NCBI GenBank assembly: GCA_902628365.1
Contig: CACOMW010000011.1
Coordinates: forward strand, 1-39,866
Length of the DNA: 39,866 nucleotides
Reading direction: 5' to 3'
Origin: an uncultured Marinoscillum sp.
GTDB taxonomy: Bacteria; Bacteroidota; Bacteroidia; Cytophagales; MED-G16
Below, in pieces: positions 13,336 to 21,966 of the stretch. The notes under the pieces are model-generated. The model was not told the DNA's origin and did not search any database. It was given only the letters and a program-made list of their open reading frames with translations. The position numbers were made by a program, and so were the translations under genes. Numbering within the stretch: position 1 is the first letter of the stretch; the number at the start of each line of letters is the position of its first letter.

Positions 13336-14292
13336 ATGAAATTAGAAAAAGTTATATCTCCAATAAAAAATGAAATGGAAAGTTTCAGAAAGTTATTAAA
13401 GAAATCTATTTCTAGTAATAATATTTTGATTGATGAAGTAATAAATTATATCCTTAAAAGAAAAGGAAAACAGATTAGACCGGTAATTGTTTTTCTAAGT
13501 TCTGGAATTTGTGGAAAAATTAATGATTCCACTCTCAGAGCTGCTGTTTTAATTGAGATTTTACATACTGCAACTTTAATACATGACGATGTTGTAGATG
13601 AATCCAACTACAGAAGAGGTTATTTCTCAATTAATGCGATATGGAAGAATAAATATTCTGTATTAATTGGCGATTACCTTTTATCAAGTGGATTAACTTT
13701 TTCTCTTGAAAATGATGATTTTAAATTTTTAAAGGTTTTATCTAATTCTGTTAAAGAAATGAGTGAAGGTGAAATAATTCAAATGAAAAAATCAAAATCG
13801 CTTGACTTAGATGAAGAATTATATTTTAAAATAATTGAAAAAAAGACTGCTAGTTTATTTATTGCTTGTTGTGAAATGGGTGCAATTTCGAGTTCAAAAA
13901 ATATTGAAGAGATAAGTAAATTAAAAGAATTAGGATTGAATTTAGGTTTAGCTTTTCAAATTAAAGATGATCTTTTTCCTTATATTGATTCAGATTCAGG
14001 AAAGCCTATTTCAAATGATATTGTACAAAAAAAATTAACGCTTCCTATAATTTATTCAATTAACAAATCTTCATATTCTGAAAAAAAAAGGGTTTTAAAT
14101 GCAATTAAAAAAAAAAGAGATGTTGAATATATATTGAATTTTGTTAAAAAAATGGGTGGTGTAGATTATTCTATTGAAAAAATCAATTTTTATATTCAAA
14201 ATTCAATAAAAATTATTGATAATTTTAAATCATCTAAGTATAAATCTGCATTTTATATTCTAATAGATTTCTTGTCAAACAGGAAAAAATAA
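13336..14292 (+). CDS. long-chain polyprenyl diphosphate synthase
   Basis: This 318-residue trans-prenyltransferase adds isopentenyl units to an allylic diphosphate, most likely to make the side chain of menaquinone. GKQIRPV near 44-50 binds diphosphate. The first aspartate-rich motif is HDDVVDE (Asp84, Asp85, Asp88). The residue five positions before it is Ala79, a small residue that usually goes with long-chain products. EGEIIQM follows near 144, and then the second motif, KDDLFP (Asp211, Asp212), where the last Asp of DDxxD is replaced by Pro215 with an Asp at 218. The pair of Asp residues most needed is kept, so activity is likely. Octaprenyl, heptaprenyl or solanesyl chain length cannot be decided. 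It is followed by the MraZ repeat region. Confidence 0.9.
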   Translation: MKLEKVISPIKNEMESFRKLLKKSISSNNILIDEVINYILKRKGKQIRPVIVFLSSGICGKINDSTLRAAVLIEILHTATLIHDDVVDESNYRRGYFSINAIWKNKYSVLIGDYLLSSGLTFSLENDDFKFLKVLSNSVKEMSEGEIIQMKKSKSLDLDEELYFKIIEKKTASLFIACCEMGAISSSKNIEEISKLKELGLNLGLAFQIKDDLFPYIDSDSGKPISNDIVQKKLTLPIIYSINKSSYSEKKRVLNAIKKKRDVEYILNFVKKMGGVDYSIEKINFYIQNSIKIIDNFKSSKYKSAFYILIDFLSNRKK

Positions 14293-14300
14293 TTTTTTAA

Positions 14301-14370
14301 AAAAAAGTGGTATAAAGTGGTATAAAGTGGTGTAAAATGTAAAACATTTACTAAATTTGTTATTAAGTGG
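14301..14370 (+). promoter_or_regulatory. probable MraZ operator: 10-bp-spaced AAGTGG repeats
   Basis: Exact AAGTGG units stand at 14305-14310, 14315-14320 and 14325-14330. The preceding bases are also alike, so AAAGTGGT repeats with a ten-base period. A degenerate fourth unit (TAAAATGT) continues in phase at 14333-14340, and a further exact AAGTGG at 14365-14370 keeps the same ten-base register. MraZ is known to bind short direct repeats upstream of its own operon, including AAAGTG-type repeats in Mycoplasma, so this is most likely the autoregulatory operator of the division cluster. TTTG at 14356-14359 and TATATTTTG at 14373-14381 loosely resemble promoter elements, but their spacing does not fit well. 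Confidence 0.75.
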
Positions 14371-14393
14371 TTTATATTTTGACACTCACAGTT

Positions 14394-14837
14394 ATGACTT
14401 TTTTTACAAGCGAATTTGAGTGCAAGTTAGATGCTAAAGGTAGATTGGTTTTGCCTTCTAAGTTAAAATCAAATCTACCTGCAGCTTCTATCAGGCAGAT
14501 TGTTATAAGGAAAGGGTTTGAGCCTAATCTTATTATTTATCCTTTAAATGAATATAAGAAACTTCATAATAAAATTTCATCTTTGAATGAATTCAATTCA
14601 GAACAAAGAAAACTAAAAAGAAACTTCTTTAGTAGTATTATTCAGGTTGATCTTGATAATAGTGGAAGATTTCTTATTCCAAAAAATATGTTAAGTCATG
14701 CTAAAATTAATAGAGAAGCAATCATTTGTGGTATGGGAAATGTTATTGAAATATGGAACAATAAAATGTATAAAAAATATTTGATAAATGATTCGGAAAC
14801 TTATTCTGAATTAGCTCAAAAATATCTTGATGATTAA
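14394..14837 (+). CDS. mraZ: transcriptional regulator MraZ
   Basis: I choose the ATG at 14394, giving 147 residues and the normal family beginning (MTFFTSEFECKLDAKGR). An in-frame GTG at 14367 would add nine residues, but it lies inside the last AAGTGG operator unit. MraZ has two tandem SpoVT/AbrB-like halves, seen here as DAKGRLVLPSKLK near residues 13-25 and DNSGRFLIPKNML near 87-99; the second DxxGR motif is typical. MraZ forms a ring-shaped oligomer, binds repeats upstream of the division and wall cluster, and regulates it, usually as a repressor. The gene heads the cluster and is followed by rsmH after five bases. The repeats at 14301-14340 fit its own binding site. Confidence 0.95.
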   Translation: MTFFTSEFECKLDAKGRLVLPSKLKSNLPAASIRQIVIRKGFEPNLIIYPLNEYKKLHNKISSLNEFNSEQRKLKRNFFSSIIQVDLDNSGRFLIPKNMLSHAKINREAIICGMGNVIEIWNNKMYKKYLINDSETYSELAQKYLDD

Positions 14838-14842
14838 AAAAT

Positions 14843-15748
14843 ATGGACTATCATATTCCAGTAATGCTAAAGGAAAGTATAAATGGACTAAATATTAAGC
14901 CCGATGGGATTTATGTAGATCTTACTTTTGGAGGTGGTGGACATTCTAAATTTATATTAAAAAAATTGTCTTCAAATGGTTCTCTTTTTGCTTTTGATAT
15001 TGATAACGATGTAATAAAAAATGTAGAAAAAATTAAAAATAAATCCTTTCATTTTATTAAATCTAATTTTAGATTTTTTAGAAATCATTTGAAAGAAAAT
15101 GGATTAAGCAAAGTGGATGGAATATTAGCTGATTTAGGTATTTCATCTCATCAAATTAACTCAAACCAAAGGGGTTTTTCATTTAAAGGAAATGAAAAAC
15201 TTGATATGAGAATGAATAATGATTTAGAATTTAATGCTATTGACTTATTAAATACTTATAATAAAGACCAATTAATAAACATATTTAGTATATATGGAGA
15301 GATAAAAAACTCAAAACAGTTAGCCAATTCTATTGTGAGATTAAGAAGGAAAAAGAAAATTGAAAAAACTATAGATTTGATTGGTATAATTAATCCTTTT
15401 TCAAAAAAAAACAGAGAAGAAAAGTATTATGCAAAAGTATTTCAAGCTATAAGAATTGAGATAAATGATGAAATAAATTCACTAAAAGATCTGCTTCTTC
15501 AGTCTAAAACAAGTTTAAATAAAAAAGGAAGATTAGTGGTTATATCTTATCATTCATTAGAAGATAGATTAGTTAAAAACTTTATAAATAAGGGTAATTT
15601 TATAGGTGAAGTAGAAAAAGATTTTTATGGCAATCAAATTAGGGTTTTTAAATCTATTTCAAAAAAACCTATCATACCTTCAAAAAAAGAAATAATTAAA
15701 AATCCAAGGTCAAGAAGTGCTAAACTTAGAATTGGAGAAATAATATGA
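14843..15748 (+). CDS. rsmH: 16S rRNA (cytosine-1402-N4)-methyltransferase
   Basis: The 301-residue protein begins DYHIPVMLKESINGL, the usual RsmH start, and has the S-adenosylmethionine loop VDLTFGGGGHSKFIL near residues 24-38. GILADLGISSHQI near 93-105 and the C-terminal VVISYHSLEDRLVKNFI are further RsmH signatures. It methylates N4 of C1402 in the ribosomal decoding site. The insertion between the SAM loop and the HSLEDR motif is the normal RsmH helical domain. It is the second gene of the cluster, as in most bacteria, and its TGA stop overlaps the ftsL start by four bases (ATGA). Nothing unusual is seen in the sequence. Confidence 0.97.
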   Translation: MDYHIPVMLKESINGLNIKPDGIYVDLTFGGGGHSKFILKKLSSNGSLFAFDIDNDVIKNVEKIKNKSFHFIKSNFRFFRNHLKENGLSKVDGILADLGISSHQINSNQRGFSFKGNEKLDMRMNNDLEFNAIDLLNTYNKDQLINIFSIYGEIKNSKQLANSIVRLRRKKKIEKTIDLIGIINPFSKKNREEKYYAKVFQAIRIEINDEINSLKDLLLQSKTSLNKKGRLVVISYHSLEDRLVKNFINKGNFIGEVEKDFYGNQIRVFKSISKKPIIPSKKEIIKNPRSRSAKLRIGEII

Positions 15749-16074
15749 GTTTCATAAAAAAAATATTACATAATTATTCTATAAACTCTTTTGGGAAGAA
15801 TTTAATTGATTCAATTTCAAATAATTATGTGTTTAAGATATTTTATGTTCTATTTTTTATTTTAATATATATTGGAAACCAACATTTTGTTGAAAAAAAA
15901 ATTAGAGAAATAAATACAATGGAAAAAGAAGTTGAAGAATTAAGAACATACTTTATTACAATAAAAAATAATTATATGTTTTCTAAAAAAGAGTCTGAAG
16001 TATTAAAAAGAGTAAAAAAATTAGGATTAGAATCATCAAAAGTACCTCCAGAAAAAATTATTTTAAATAAATGA
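15745..16074 (+). CDS. ftsL: FtsL-like cell division protein
   Basis: The 109-residue protein has a short cytoplasmic N-terminus, one membrane helix at about residues 30-48 (FKIFYVLFFILIYIG) and then a probable coiled coil to about residue 90, rich in Lys and Glu, ending with KRVKKLGLESSKVPPEKI. This layout and its place between rsmH and ftsI identify the Bacteroidota FtsL-like protein, which diverges strongly from E. coli FtsL in sequence. FtsL pairs with an FtsB-type partner and FtsQ to activate the FtsW-FtsI septal synthase. It overlaps both neighbours by four bases, so its translation is probably coupled to theirs. Identification rests more on topology and position than on residue identity. 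Confidence 0.85.
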   Translation: MSFIKKILHNYSINSFGKNLIDSISNNYVFKIFYVLFFILIYIGNQHFVEKKIREINTMEKEVEELRTYFITIKNNYMFSKKESEVLKRVKKLGLESSKVPPEKIILNK

Positions 16075-18167
16075 ATATAAAAAAATCAATATTATTTAAT
16101 GCAAAAATTAGTTTTTTAGTAATTGTTCTTTTTTCTTCATTAATAATTTATAGAATTTTTATTCTTCAATTTAAAGAAGGAAGTCATTGGGATAAAATTT
16201 CTGAAAATATGAATCTTTCTTTGATAGATATTAAAGCTAATAGAGGTAGTATATTGTCTGATGATGGAAGTATTTTAGCAACTTCATTACCTTTTTATAA
16301 AGTTGCGATTGATCCATCAATAGTAAATAATTCTATATTTAATGAAAAAATTGATTCTTTGAGTTTTCTTCTATCTAATTTTTTTAATGATAGAAGCAAG
16401 GAATTATATAAGTCATTAATTAAAAAAGCTAAAGATTCAGGAAAAAAATATTTAATACTTAATAGGAAAAGAATTAATCACGAAGAAAAAGAAATTTTAT
16501 CAAAATGGCCAATTTTTAATGAAGGGAGATTAAAGGGAGGAGTCATTTTTGAGAAAATTGAAAAAAGATATAGACCCTTTTCTAAATTAGGTTATAGGAC
16601 CATTGGTTCGGTAGATGAAAATTATAATGGCACAGTAGGTTTGGAATATAGTTTTAATAATTATTTAATTGGAAAAGATGGAAAAGCTTTATATCAAAAA
16701 ATTGCTGGAAATAATTGGAAACCAGTATTTGATGGAAATGAAGTAAATCCTGAAAATGGATATGATATATTGACAACAATAAATATAAATATGCAAGATA
16801 TTGCCGAAACGGCATTATTAAATGGTTTAATAAGTAATAATGCTGAATATGGTTGTGCAATAATTATGGATGTAAAATCAGGAGATATCAAAGCTATTTC
16901 AAATTTAAGTAGGAATTCAAAGGGAGAATATATTGAATTATACAATTATGCAATCGGATCACAAGGATCAAGAGAACCAGGATCGACTTTTAAGCTTGCT
17001 AGTATGTTAGCGTTATTTGAGGATTCAAGATTAGAATTAATGGATACTATCGACACTGGAAATGGACAATATAAATTTTATACTGAAATCATGAAGGATC
17101 ATAAAGAAGGAGGTTATGGCAAAATTACTGTTAAAGATGTTTTTGAACAAAGTTCTAATATTGGCGTTGCAAAACTTATTGAAGATCAGTTTAAAGATTC
17201 TCCAAGTAAGTTTTTAAACTATATTAATAAATTTGGATTAAGTAGAGATTTAAATTTTCAAATGATTGGATACGGTAAGCCATTTATTAAAAATTCAAAT
17301 GACTCTTCTTGGAGTAAAGTATCATTACCATGGATGGCACATGGTTATGAATTAAAAGTAACCCCATTACAAACACTTAGCTTTTACAATGCAATTGCAA
17401 ATAATGGAAAATTTGTAAAACCTTTAATTGTTAAAAAAATAATTAAAGCAAACAATGTAATTAAAGAATTCAATACTGAAATATTTGAAGAGAAAATTGC
17501 TTCAAATAGATCAATTCAAAAAGCTAAAGTATTATTAGAGGGTGTAGTTGAAAGAGGAACTGCTAAAAATATTAATAATAGCTATTATAAAATTGCTGGT
17601 AAAACTGGTACTGCAAAAAAAGTAATTAATGGTAGATATGTAAATAAATATTATACTTCCTTTGTTGGTTTTTTCCCTTCGGAAAAACCTCAGTATAGTT
17701 GTATAGTAATTATTGATGAACCAAAAAATTATAGAATTTATGGTAGTGATGTAGCTGCCCCAGTTTTTCGAGAAATTTCTGATAGATTATTATTAACAGA
17801 TCATAATGTTTTTAATGAGTTCCAAAAAACTGAAATTACAAATAATAATTTTCCATTAATTAGATCTGGATTTAGAAATGATTTAATTGATATATCTAAT
17901 TATTTTGGTATTTCAAATCATTCAAATACCAGTGATGATTGGGTAAAAACAAAAGTAATTGACAATTCGATATCTTGGGAAAGTAATACTTCAGCTATTA
18001 ATTTGATACCAAATGTTATTGGAATGACATATAAAGACGCTTTATATCTATTAGAAAAAAGAGGATTAAATGTTAATTTTTCGGGATCAGGAAGAGTTAA
18101 AAAACAATCTGTATCACCTGGAAAAAATATAAAAAATTATTCAACTATTCACTTGAGTTTAAGATGA
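16071..18167 (+). CDS. ftsI: septal peptidoglycan transpeptidase FtsI (PBP3) with PASTA domain
   Basis: The 698-residue protein has an N-terminal membrane anchor (about residues 12-30), a dimerisation region containing NRGSILSDDGSILATS, and a transpeptidase domain with the three penicillin-binding motifs: PGSTFK with nucleophile Ser305, SSN in EQSSNIGVAK, and KTGT in IAGKTGTAKK. The C-terminal stretch IPNVIGMTYKDALYLLEKRG is one PASTA domain, which most Gram-negative FtsI proteins lack but which is usual in Bacteroidota. The enzyme cross-links septal peptidoglycan in the periplasm as partner of FtsW, encoded downstream. It overlaps ftsL and murE by four bases each. The catalytic residues are all present, so it should be active and sensitive to beta-lactams. 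Confidence 0.96.
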   Translation: MNIKKSILFNAKISFLVIVLFSSLIIYRIFILQFKEGSHWDKISENMNLSLIDIKANRGSILSDDGSILATSLPFYKVAIDPSIVNNSIFNEKIDSLSFLLSNFFNDRSKELYKSLIKKAKDSGKKYLILNRKRINHEEKEILSKWPIFNEGRLKGGVIFEKIEKRYRPFSKLGYRTIGSVDENYNGTVGLEYSFNNYLIGKDGKALYQKIAGNNWKPVFDGNEVNPENGYDILTTININMQDIAETALLNGLISNNAEYGCAIIMDVKSGDIKAISNLSRNSKGEYIELYNYAIGSQGSREPGSTFKLASMLALFEDSRLELMDTIDTGNGQYKFYTEIMKDHKEGGYGKITVKDVFEQSSNIGVAKLIEDQFKDSPSKFLNYINKFGLSRDLNFQMIGYGKPFIKNSNDSSWSKVSLPWMAHGYELKVTPLQTLSFYNAIANNGKFVKPLIVKKIIKANNVIKEFNTEIFEEKIASNRSIQKAKVLLEGVVERGTAKNINNSYYKIAGKTGTAKKVINGRYVNKYYTSFVGFFPSEKPQYSCIVIIDEPKNYRIYGSDVAAPVFREISDRLLLTDHNVFNEFQKTEITNNNFPLIRSGFRNDLIDISNYFGISNHSNTSDDWVKTKVIDNSISWESNTSAINLIPNVIGMTYKDALYLLEKRGLNVNFSGSGRVKKQSVSPGKNIKNYSTIHLSLR

Positions 18168-19621
18168 AAAAAAAAATGAATCAAATTCTATCTGGTTTAA
18201 ATGAAGTTAATATTTATGGTAACAAAGATATTCTAATAGATGGAATAGCAAATGACTCTAGAAAAGTTAAACAAAACTTTATTTATATAGCTATTATCGG
18301 TAATGATTTAGATGGACATAGTTTTATTAATCAATCAATAATGAATGGAGCCGTAGTTATTATTTGTTCAAAAATTCCAAATAAATTGAATAGAAATGTT
18401 ACATATGTTATAGTAAAAAATACTAGAAAGGCACAGGGAATAATTGCTTCTAATTTTTATAATAATCCATCAAAAAAAATAAATGTAATAATGGTTACAG
18501 GAACAAATGGTAAAACAACAGTTGTTAGCTTATTTTATTCACTATTTATGAGTATGAAGATTAAAGTAGGGATGTTAACAACTATAGAAAATAAAATTAA
18601 TAATAAAACTTATTCATCAGAATTGACAACTCCAGATTCAATTCAGTTAAATAATTATTTGAGTAAAATGGTTGATAAAAAATGTGAGTATTGTTTCATG
18701 GAAGCAAGTTCACATGCAATTGATCAATTAAGAATATATGGTATAAGAATTAAAGCTGGTATTTTTACTAATATTTCTCATGATCACTTAGATTATCATT
18801 TAAACTTTAAGAATTATATAGACTCGAAGAAGAAATTATTTGATTCATTAGACAAAAAGTCAATTGCTCTAGTAAATAATGATGATAAAAGATCAAATTA
18901 TATTTTGCAAAACTGTTTTGCAAAAAAATATAATTATGGAATAAAAAAGGATTCTGAGTTTTCAGGAAAAATTATTAATAATTCAATAGATGGATTAAAA
19001 CTCAGAATAAATAATCAGGATATATTTCTTAAACTAAAGGGTAAGTTTAATGCTTATAATATTTTATGCGTTTATGCAGGCTCAATTACTCTTGGTATTA
19101 AAAAATCCAATCTTTTAGAACATATTTCTGAATTAGAAAGCCCAAAAGGAAGGTTTCAATTTATAAAAAATAGTAAAGGGCCATCAATTCTTATTGATTA
19201 TGCACATACTCCTGATGCTTTAGAAAATGTTTTAAAAACCATAAAAGAATTTAAAGTTAAAGGTAAAATAATATCATTATTTGGCGCTGGTGGTAATAGG
19301 GATAAGAAAAAAAGATTTCTTATGGGTGAAATAGCATCAAAATATAGTGATCAAATTATACTTACATCTGATAATCCAAGAAATGAAGACCCACTTGATA
19401 TAATTAATGATATTAAATTAGGTATAAAAAATAGCAAAAAAATAGTTATTAATGTTGATAGAAAATCTGCTATAAAATCTGCTATACATAATGCAGATTC
19501 AAAAGATATAATTTTAATTGCTGGAAAAGGGCATGAGGATTATCAAGAAATAAATGAAAAAAAATATCCGTTTGATGATAAATCGGTTGTTAATAGAATA
19601 TTAAATTTAATGAAGATATAA
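18164..19621 (+). CDS. murE: UDP-MurNAc-L-Ala-D-Glu:meso-diaminopimelate ligase
   Basis: The 485-residue Mur ligase has the ATP-binding loop VTGTNGKTT (113-119) and the central-domain segment [13 protein letters not shown], which contains the substrate-loop histidine. Near residue 400 it has DNPR in [11 protein letters not shown], the motif that goes with meso-diaminopimelate rather than lysine. It adds the third residue of the peptidoglycan stem peptide in the cytoplasm. [14 protein letters not shown] and the C-terminal AGKGHEDYQ are further MurE signatures. It is the only Mur ligase in the cluster; the ligases for the two earlier steps, MurC and MurD, are not encoded here. The start overlaps the ftsI stop by four bases, and mraY follows after two bases. 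Confidence 0.96.
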   Translation: MKKKMNQILSGLNEVNIYGNKDILIDGIANDSRKVKQNFIYIAIIGNDLDGHSFINQSIMNGAVVIICSKIPNKLNRNVTYVIVKNTRKAQGIIASNFYNNPSKKINVIMVTGTNGKTTVVSLFYSLFMSMKIKVGMLTTIENKINNKTYSSELTTPDSIQLNNYLSKMVDKKCEYCFMEASSHAIDQLRIYGIRIKAGIFTNISHDHLDYHLNFKNYIDSKKKLFDSLDKKSIALVNNDDKRSNYILQNCFAKKYNYGIKKDSEFSGKIINNSIDGLKLRINNQDIFLKLKGKFNAYNILCVYAGSITLGIKKSNLLEHISELESPKGRFQFIKNSKGPSILIDYAHTPDALENVLKTIKEFKVKGKIISLFGAGGNRDKKKRFLMGEIASKYSDQIILTSDNPRNEDPLDIINDIKLGIKNSKKIVINVDRKSAIKSAIHNADSKDIILIAGKGHEDYQEINEKKYPFDDKSVVNRILNLMKI

Positions 19622-19623
19622 TT

Positions 19624-20823
19624 ATGCTTTATCATTTATTTGATTATTTAGATAAGACTTTTGATTTTTATGGAGCCGGTGTATTCCAATACATTTCATT
19701 TAGAGCTGGAATGGCTTCTTTTATTTCTCTTTTAATTAGTATGGTTTTTGGTAAATATATAATTTCTTTTTTAAAGAAAAATCAATTTTCAGAATCAATA
19801 AGAGACCTCGGTCTTTCAGGTGAAAAAGTAAAAAAAGGAACACCCACAATGGGTGGAATTATAATTATTTTGTCTATAGTCATACCTACATTTTTATTTT
19901 CCAAACTAAGTAATATTTATGTAATTATAATGTTGATTGTAACTATTTGGATGGGGATAATTGGTTTTTTGGATGATTATTTAAAAATTTCTAAAAAAAA
20001 TAAAGACGGATTAAAACCGAAATTTAAGATTTTTGGACAAGTTTCTTTAGGAGTTATTATAGGTTTAATTATTGTATTTCATGATGATATTGTAGTAAGA
20101 CAATTTAATAATGAAAGTATAAATACTATTGAACACAATCACTTAGATACCAAAGAGTTAATAACCACTATTCCTTTTGTAAAAAATAATGAGTTTAACT
20201 ATAAATGGTTACTACCAGTTGAATTAAATAAATTTGATTGGATCCTTTATATCATTATTGTAATTTTTATAATTACTGCAGTTTCTAATGGATCTAATTT
20301 AACTGATGGTCTTGATGGTTTAGCAGCAGGTACTTCTGCAATTATTGGAATTACATTAGCTATATTTTCCTACCTTTCTGGAAATATTATTTTTTCAGAT
20401 TATTTGAATATTCTCTACATTCCAAATATTGGTGAAATAGTTATTTTTTGTTTTGCTTTTGTAGGGGCTTGTATAGGATTTATTTGGTATAACTCGTATC
20501 CTGCACAAGTATTTATGGGAGATACAGGTAGTTTATCTATTGGAGCTATAATTGCTGTATTATCCATAATAATTAAAAAAGAATTGTTGATTCCTATTCT
20601 TTGTGGAGTTTTTTTCATCGAAAGTTTATCAGTAATAATTCAAGTAACTTATTTTAAGTATACAAAAAGAAAATTAGGAAAAGGTAAAAGAGTTTTTCTT
20701 ATGGCTCCCCTACATCATCACTACCAATTAAAAGGAATTCATGAAACAAAAATTGTATCTAGATTTTGGATGATTGGTATTTTACTTGCGATTTTAACTT
20801 TAACTACATTAAAATTGAGATAA
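19624..20823 (+). CDS. mraY: phospho-N-acetylmuramoyl-pentapeptide transferase
   Basis: The 399-residue multi-span membrane enzyme moves phospho-MurNAc-pentapeptide from UDP to undecaprenyl phosphate, forming lipid I. Recognisable MraY motifs are [10 protein letters not shown] near residue 77, FLDDYLKI near 115 with the conserved Asp pair, [15 protein letters not shown] near 222, [11 protein letters not shown] near 298, and the histidine cluster [11 protein letters not shown] near 362. About ten hydrophobic segments are visible. The periplasmic loop around residues 160-195 is long and hydrophilic ([16 protein letters not shown] onwards), as in other Bacteroidota MraY. The stop codon is directly followed by the ftsW ATG with no base between. 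In related genomes murD usually stands at this junction. Confidence 0.97.
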   Translation: MLYHLFDYLDKTFDFYGAGVFQYISFRAGMASFISLLISMVFGKYIISFLKKNQFSESIRDLGLSGEKVKKGTPTMGGIIIILSIVIPTFLFSKLSNIYVIIMLIVTIWMGIIGFLDDYLKISKKNKDGLKPKFKIFGQVSLGVIIGLIIVFHDDIVVRQFNNESINTIEHNHLDTKELITTIPFVKNNEFNYKWLLPVELNKFDWILYIIIVIFIITAVSNGSNLTDGLDGLAAGTSAIIGITLAIFSYLSGNIIFSDYLNILYIPNIGEIVIFCFAFVGACIGFIWYNSYPAQVFMGDTGSLSIGAIIAVLSIIIKKELLIPILCGVFFIESLSVIIQVTYFKYTKRKLGKGKRVFLMAPLHHHYQLKGIHETKIVSRFWMIGILLAILTLTTLKLR

Positions 20824-21966
20824 ATGATTTATAAATGGATATTAAATAATATTAAAGGAGATAGATGGATTTGGTTTATAGCTTTATCATTATCAATTTT
20901 AAGTTTGTTAGTAGTTTATAGTGCAACTGGTTCTTTAGCATATCAAAAAATGCAAGGAAATACTGAGTATTATCTTTTCAAGCATTTCTTTTTAATACTA
21001 TTAAGTTTTGTAGCAATGTGGTTTACTCATAAAATTGACTATAAGTATTTTTCTAAATTATCTAAAATTAGTTTATATGCATGTATACCTTTATTATTAT
21101 TCACATGGAAATTTGGTCTAAACATAAATGATGCATCTAGATGGATAAATATTCCAATTTTAAATCAAGCTTTCCAGCCATCAGATTTAGCCAAACTTTC
21201 TTTAATTGTCTATTTATCAAGTTATTTATCAAAGCATCAAATGGATATTAAAAATATTAAAGAGACACTTATTTTTCCTTTAATTTGGATTTCTGTAATA
21301 TGTTTATTGATTGCCTTAACAAATTTTTCAAGTTCGGTTTTATTATTTGTTACTAGTATTATTTTACTTTTTATTTCAAGAGTACCAATTAAATATTTAA
21401 CACTATTACTTGTAAGTTTTATTATTGCAGGCTCAATTGCTATTTTTATTGGACAAAGGGGACAAACAGTAATTAGTAGATTTGAAAATTTTATTGAAAA
21501 TAAAGAAATTCCTTTTCAGTTAAAACAAGCATATATCGCTGTTTCAACAGGTGGACTATTTGGTAAAGGTCCAGGGAAAAGTAATCAAAAAAACTTTTTA
21601 CCTCAATCATATTCTGATTTTATTTATGCAATTATTATTGAAGAATATGGTTTAGTAACCGGTTTATTTGTTTTAATTCTATATTTACTTCTTCTATACA
21701 GAGGTTTAGTGACATTAATGAGAAGTGAAAGAGCTTTTGGTGGTCTTTTGAGTGCAGGTTTAAGTTTTGCCTTGGTTATTCAAGCTATAATTAATATGTG
21801 TGTTGTCGTTGGTCTTTTGCCTGTAACAGGATTAACTCTACCACTTATAAGTATGGGTGGCACATCTCAACTTTTTACAGGAATTACATTAGGAATAATA
21901 TTAAGTGTTAGTAGGTATAATGAAGATGAAAACAATAATAATTTAGTTTATGACAAAATCATTTAA
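20824..21966 (+). CDS. ftsW: septal peptidoglycan glycosyltransferase FtsW (SEDS family)
   Basis: The 380-residue SEDS protein has about ten membrane helices. Family signatures are RWINIPILNQAFQPSDLAKL near residues 104-125, the loop GGLFGKGPGKSNQKNFLPQ near 238-256 and YSDFIYAIIIEEYG just after, which together form the conserved extracellular region. The C-terminal GLTLPLISMGGTSQL is also typical. FtsW polymerises lipid II into septal glycan strands with FtsI. RodA is the close alternative, but the position inside the division cluster supports FtsW. The gene begins on the base after the mraY stop and overlaps murG by 17 bases, the longest overlap in the cluster. Confidence 0.95.
   Translation: MIYKWILNNIKGDRWIWFIALSLSILSLLVVYSATGSLAYQKMQGNTEYYLFKHFFLILLSFVAMWFTHKIDYKYFSKLSKISLYACIPLLLFTWKFGLNINDASRWINIPILNQAFQPSDLAKLSLIVYLSSYLSKHQMDIKNIKETLIFPLIWISVICLLIALTNFSSSVLLFVTSIILLFISRVPIKYLTLLLVSFIIAGSIAIFIGQRGQTVISRFENFIENKEIPFQLKQAYIAVSTGGLFGKGPGKSNQKNFLPQSYSDFIYAIIIEEYGLVTGLFVLILYLLLLYRGLVTLMRSERAFGGLLSAGLSFALVIQAIINMCVVVGLLPVTGLTLPLISMGGTSQLFTGITLGIILSVSRYNEDENNNNLVYDKII

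Noticed and set aside
14301-14340. Short regular repeats considered as a CRISPR-like or microsatellite array
   Set aside because: Units are only ten bases with no spacers, and the position before mraZ fits a regulator-binding site much better.
14367-14393. Upstream GTG start for mraZ
   Set aside because: It would add nine residues not typical of MraZ and lies inside the AAGTGG operator unit; the ATG at 14394 gives the standard N-terminus.
20815-20830. Possible hidden murD between mraY and ftsW, or murC between murG and ftsQ
   Set aside because: The genes abut or overlap with no free sequence, and no Mur-ligase ATP loop other than that of MurE is seen in the cluster.
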